Source: Atopobium deltae (lineage in GTDB: Bacteria > Actinomycetota > Coriobacteriia > Coriobacteriales > Atopobiaceae). Taken from it: a stretch of DNA of 35,027 nucleotides. A program made the position numbers and the translations under genes. A model generated the notes under the pieces. That model was not told the DNA's origin, ran no database searches, and saw nothing but the letters and a program-made list of their open reading frames with translations. Shown here piece after piece: positions 34,319 through 35,027 of this stretch; position 1 is the stretch's first letter; each line of letters starts with the position of its first letter. The DNA lies in contig NZ_KQ959516.1 in the NCBI RefSeq assembly GCF_001552785.1, forward strand, positions 54,726-89,752. The letters are read 5' to 3'.

Positions 34319-35027
34319 CTAGAACAAAATTAAAAATACTTTTGCGAGAATAAAACCAATCAATCCACAGCCAGGGAAGGTAAAGAGCCAAGCAAAGACC
34401 ATCTCTTTTGCCACACCCCAGTTGACCGAACGAGGATTTTTTGCGGCACCGGCGCCCATCATGGCAGCTGAGGAGGTGTGTGTCGTCGAAACAGGAAGAC
34501 CCGTAAGCGTCGCCAACAACAACGCTCCCGTAGCCGAAAGCGAAGCTGCAAAGCCCTGGTACTGCTCGAGCTTTACCATATCCATACCGACTTTTTTGAT
34601 GATGCGTTTACCACCAATGGCCGTACCAATAGCCATAATGGCGGCGCACAAAATCATGAGCCACAAAGGGAACGTCGCCCCTTCCGAACTCATGCTCTGA
34701 GAAAACAAAATCGCAAGCATGGCGGTTGACATGAACTTTTGACCATCTTGTGCACCGTGCATGGTAGCCATACCAGCAGCACCAAGCACCTGCATTTTAC
34801 GGAACCACTCGTTTGCCTTCACGCGATCGGCATTGCGGCAAAGCGGCGGTATTATCTTCGATAAGAACCAGCCCGAGAAAAATCCGAGTAAGGTAGAGAG
34901 CAAAAGGCCGTAGACGACCTTCACCCATTGATCAGCGTTGACGCCATCAAAGCCTCCGTGCACGGCCAAAGCCGCACCCGTCAGGCCCGCAATAAGCGCG
35001 TGACTCTCGGAAGTGGGAATACCAAAA
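34319..35027 (-). CDS. PiT-family inorganic phosphate permease, C-terminal part
   Basis: The frame runs off the window's right end, so the N-terminus is missing; about 236 C-terminal residues are seen. GIPTSESHALIAGLTGAALA at the cut end and LPVSTTHTSSAAMMGAG (residues ~150-170 of the visible part) are the two inverted PiT signatures. It transports phosphate (or metal phosphate) with protons or sodium. It is followed by the DUF47 gene, a common pairing. Confidence 0.93.
   Translation of the reverse strand, partial: FGIPTSESHALIAGLTGAALAVHGGFDGVNADQWVKVVYGLLLSTLLGFFSGWFLSKIIPPLCRNADRVKANEWFRKMQVLGAAGMATMHGAQDGQKFMSTAMLAILFSQSMSSEGATFPLWLMILCAAIMAIGTAIGGKRIIKKVGMDMVKLEQYQGFAASLSATGALLLATLTGLPVSTTHTSSAAMMGAGAAKNPRSVNWGVAKEMVFAWLFTFPGCGLIGFILAKVFLILF

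Overview
This window looks like a chromosomal segment of a Gram-positive, actinobacterial anaerobe of the Coriobacteriia (Eggerthellales-like, Cryptobacterium-like). That placement is inference. It rests on roughly 50% GC, a cell-wall-binding repeat protein, a dimethylargininase beside an arginine-type amino-acid antiporter, a feoA-feoA-feoB operon, and the general look of the proteins; no marker gene here proves it. The gene order reads as normal chromosome. I see no insertion sequence, prophage or CRISPR array.

Layout. 1-606: 3' end of a cell-wall-binding repeat protein and a doubtful small ORF, then a terminator. 842-971: tRNA-Phe(GAA) on the minus strand with a clear promoter and terminator. 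1042-4229: a divergent pair, a Trm9/ALKBH8-type methyltransferase and a bacterial Elp3, together a candidate two-step pathway for wobble-uridine (cm5U to mcm5U) tRNA modification. This is the most notable system in the window. 4320-5429: flavodoxin and an upstream N-terminally truncated DUF3793 remnant. 5497-6792: enolase. 7097-12935: a three-gene operon (TerB-N/TerB-C protein, DUF2791/BrxD-like ATPase, Lhr/BrxHI-like SF2 helicase) that resembles a DNA-processing or defence module. 13251-15831: a two-gene ABC transporter. 16053-19562: APC antiporter, dimethylarginine dimethylaminohydrolase and a divergent FCD-type GntR regulator, a candidate methylarginine-use module. 19636-20040: small membrane protein. 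20379-23605: ferrous iron uptake (feoB, feoA, second feoA) behind a 24-bp inverted repeat. 23943-24743: a second GntR regulator. 24766-25104: a frameshifted small gene. 25538-29504: aspS and hisS with an unrecognised orphan gene between them. 29551-32335: LysR regulator divergent from an NhaC-type antiporter. 32514-33542: branched-chain aminotransferase. 33648-35027: DUF47/PhoU-like protein and a PiT-type phosphate permease cut by the window end.

Two genome-wide themes stand out. Short tandem duplications (13 to 36 bp) recur between genes and, in frame, inside the linkers of Elp3, the DUF2791 ATPase and the helicase. The heptamer CGAGAAG occurs on both strands about forty times by eye, roughly ten times the chance expectation, in genes and between them.
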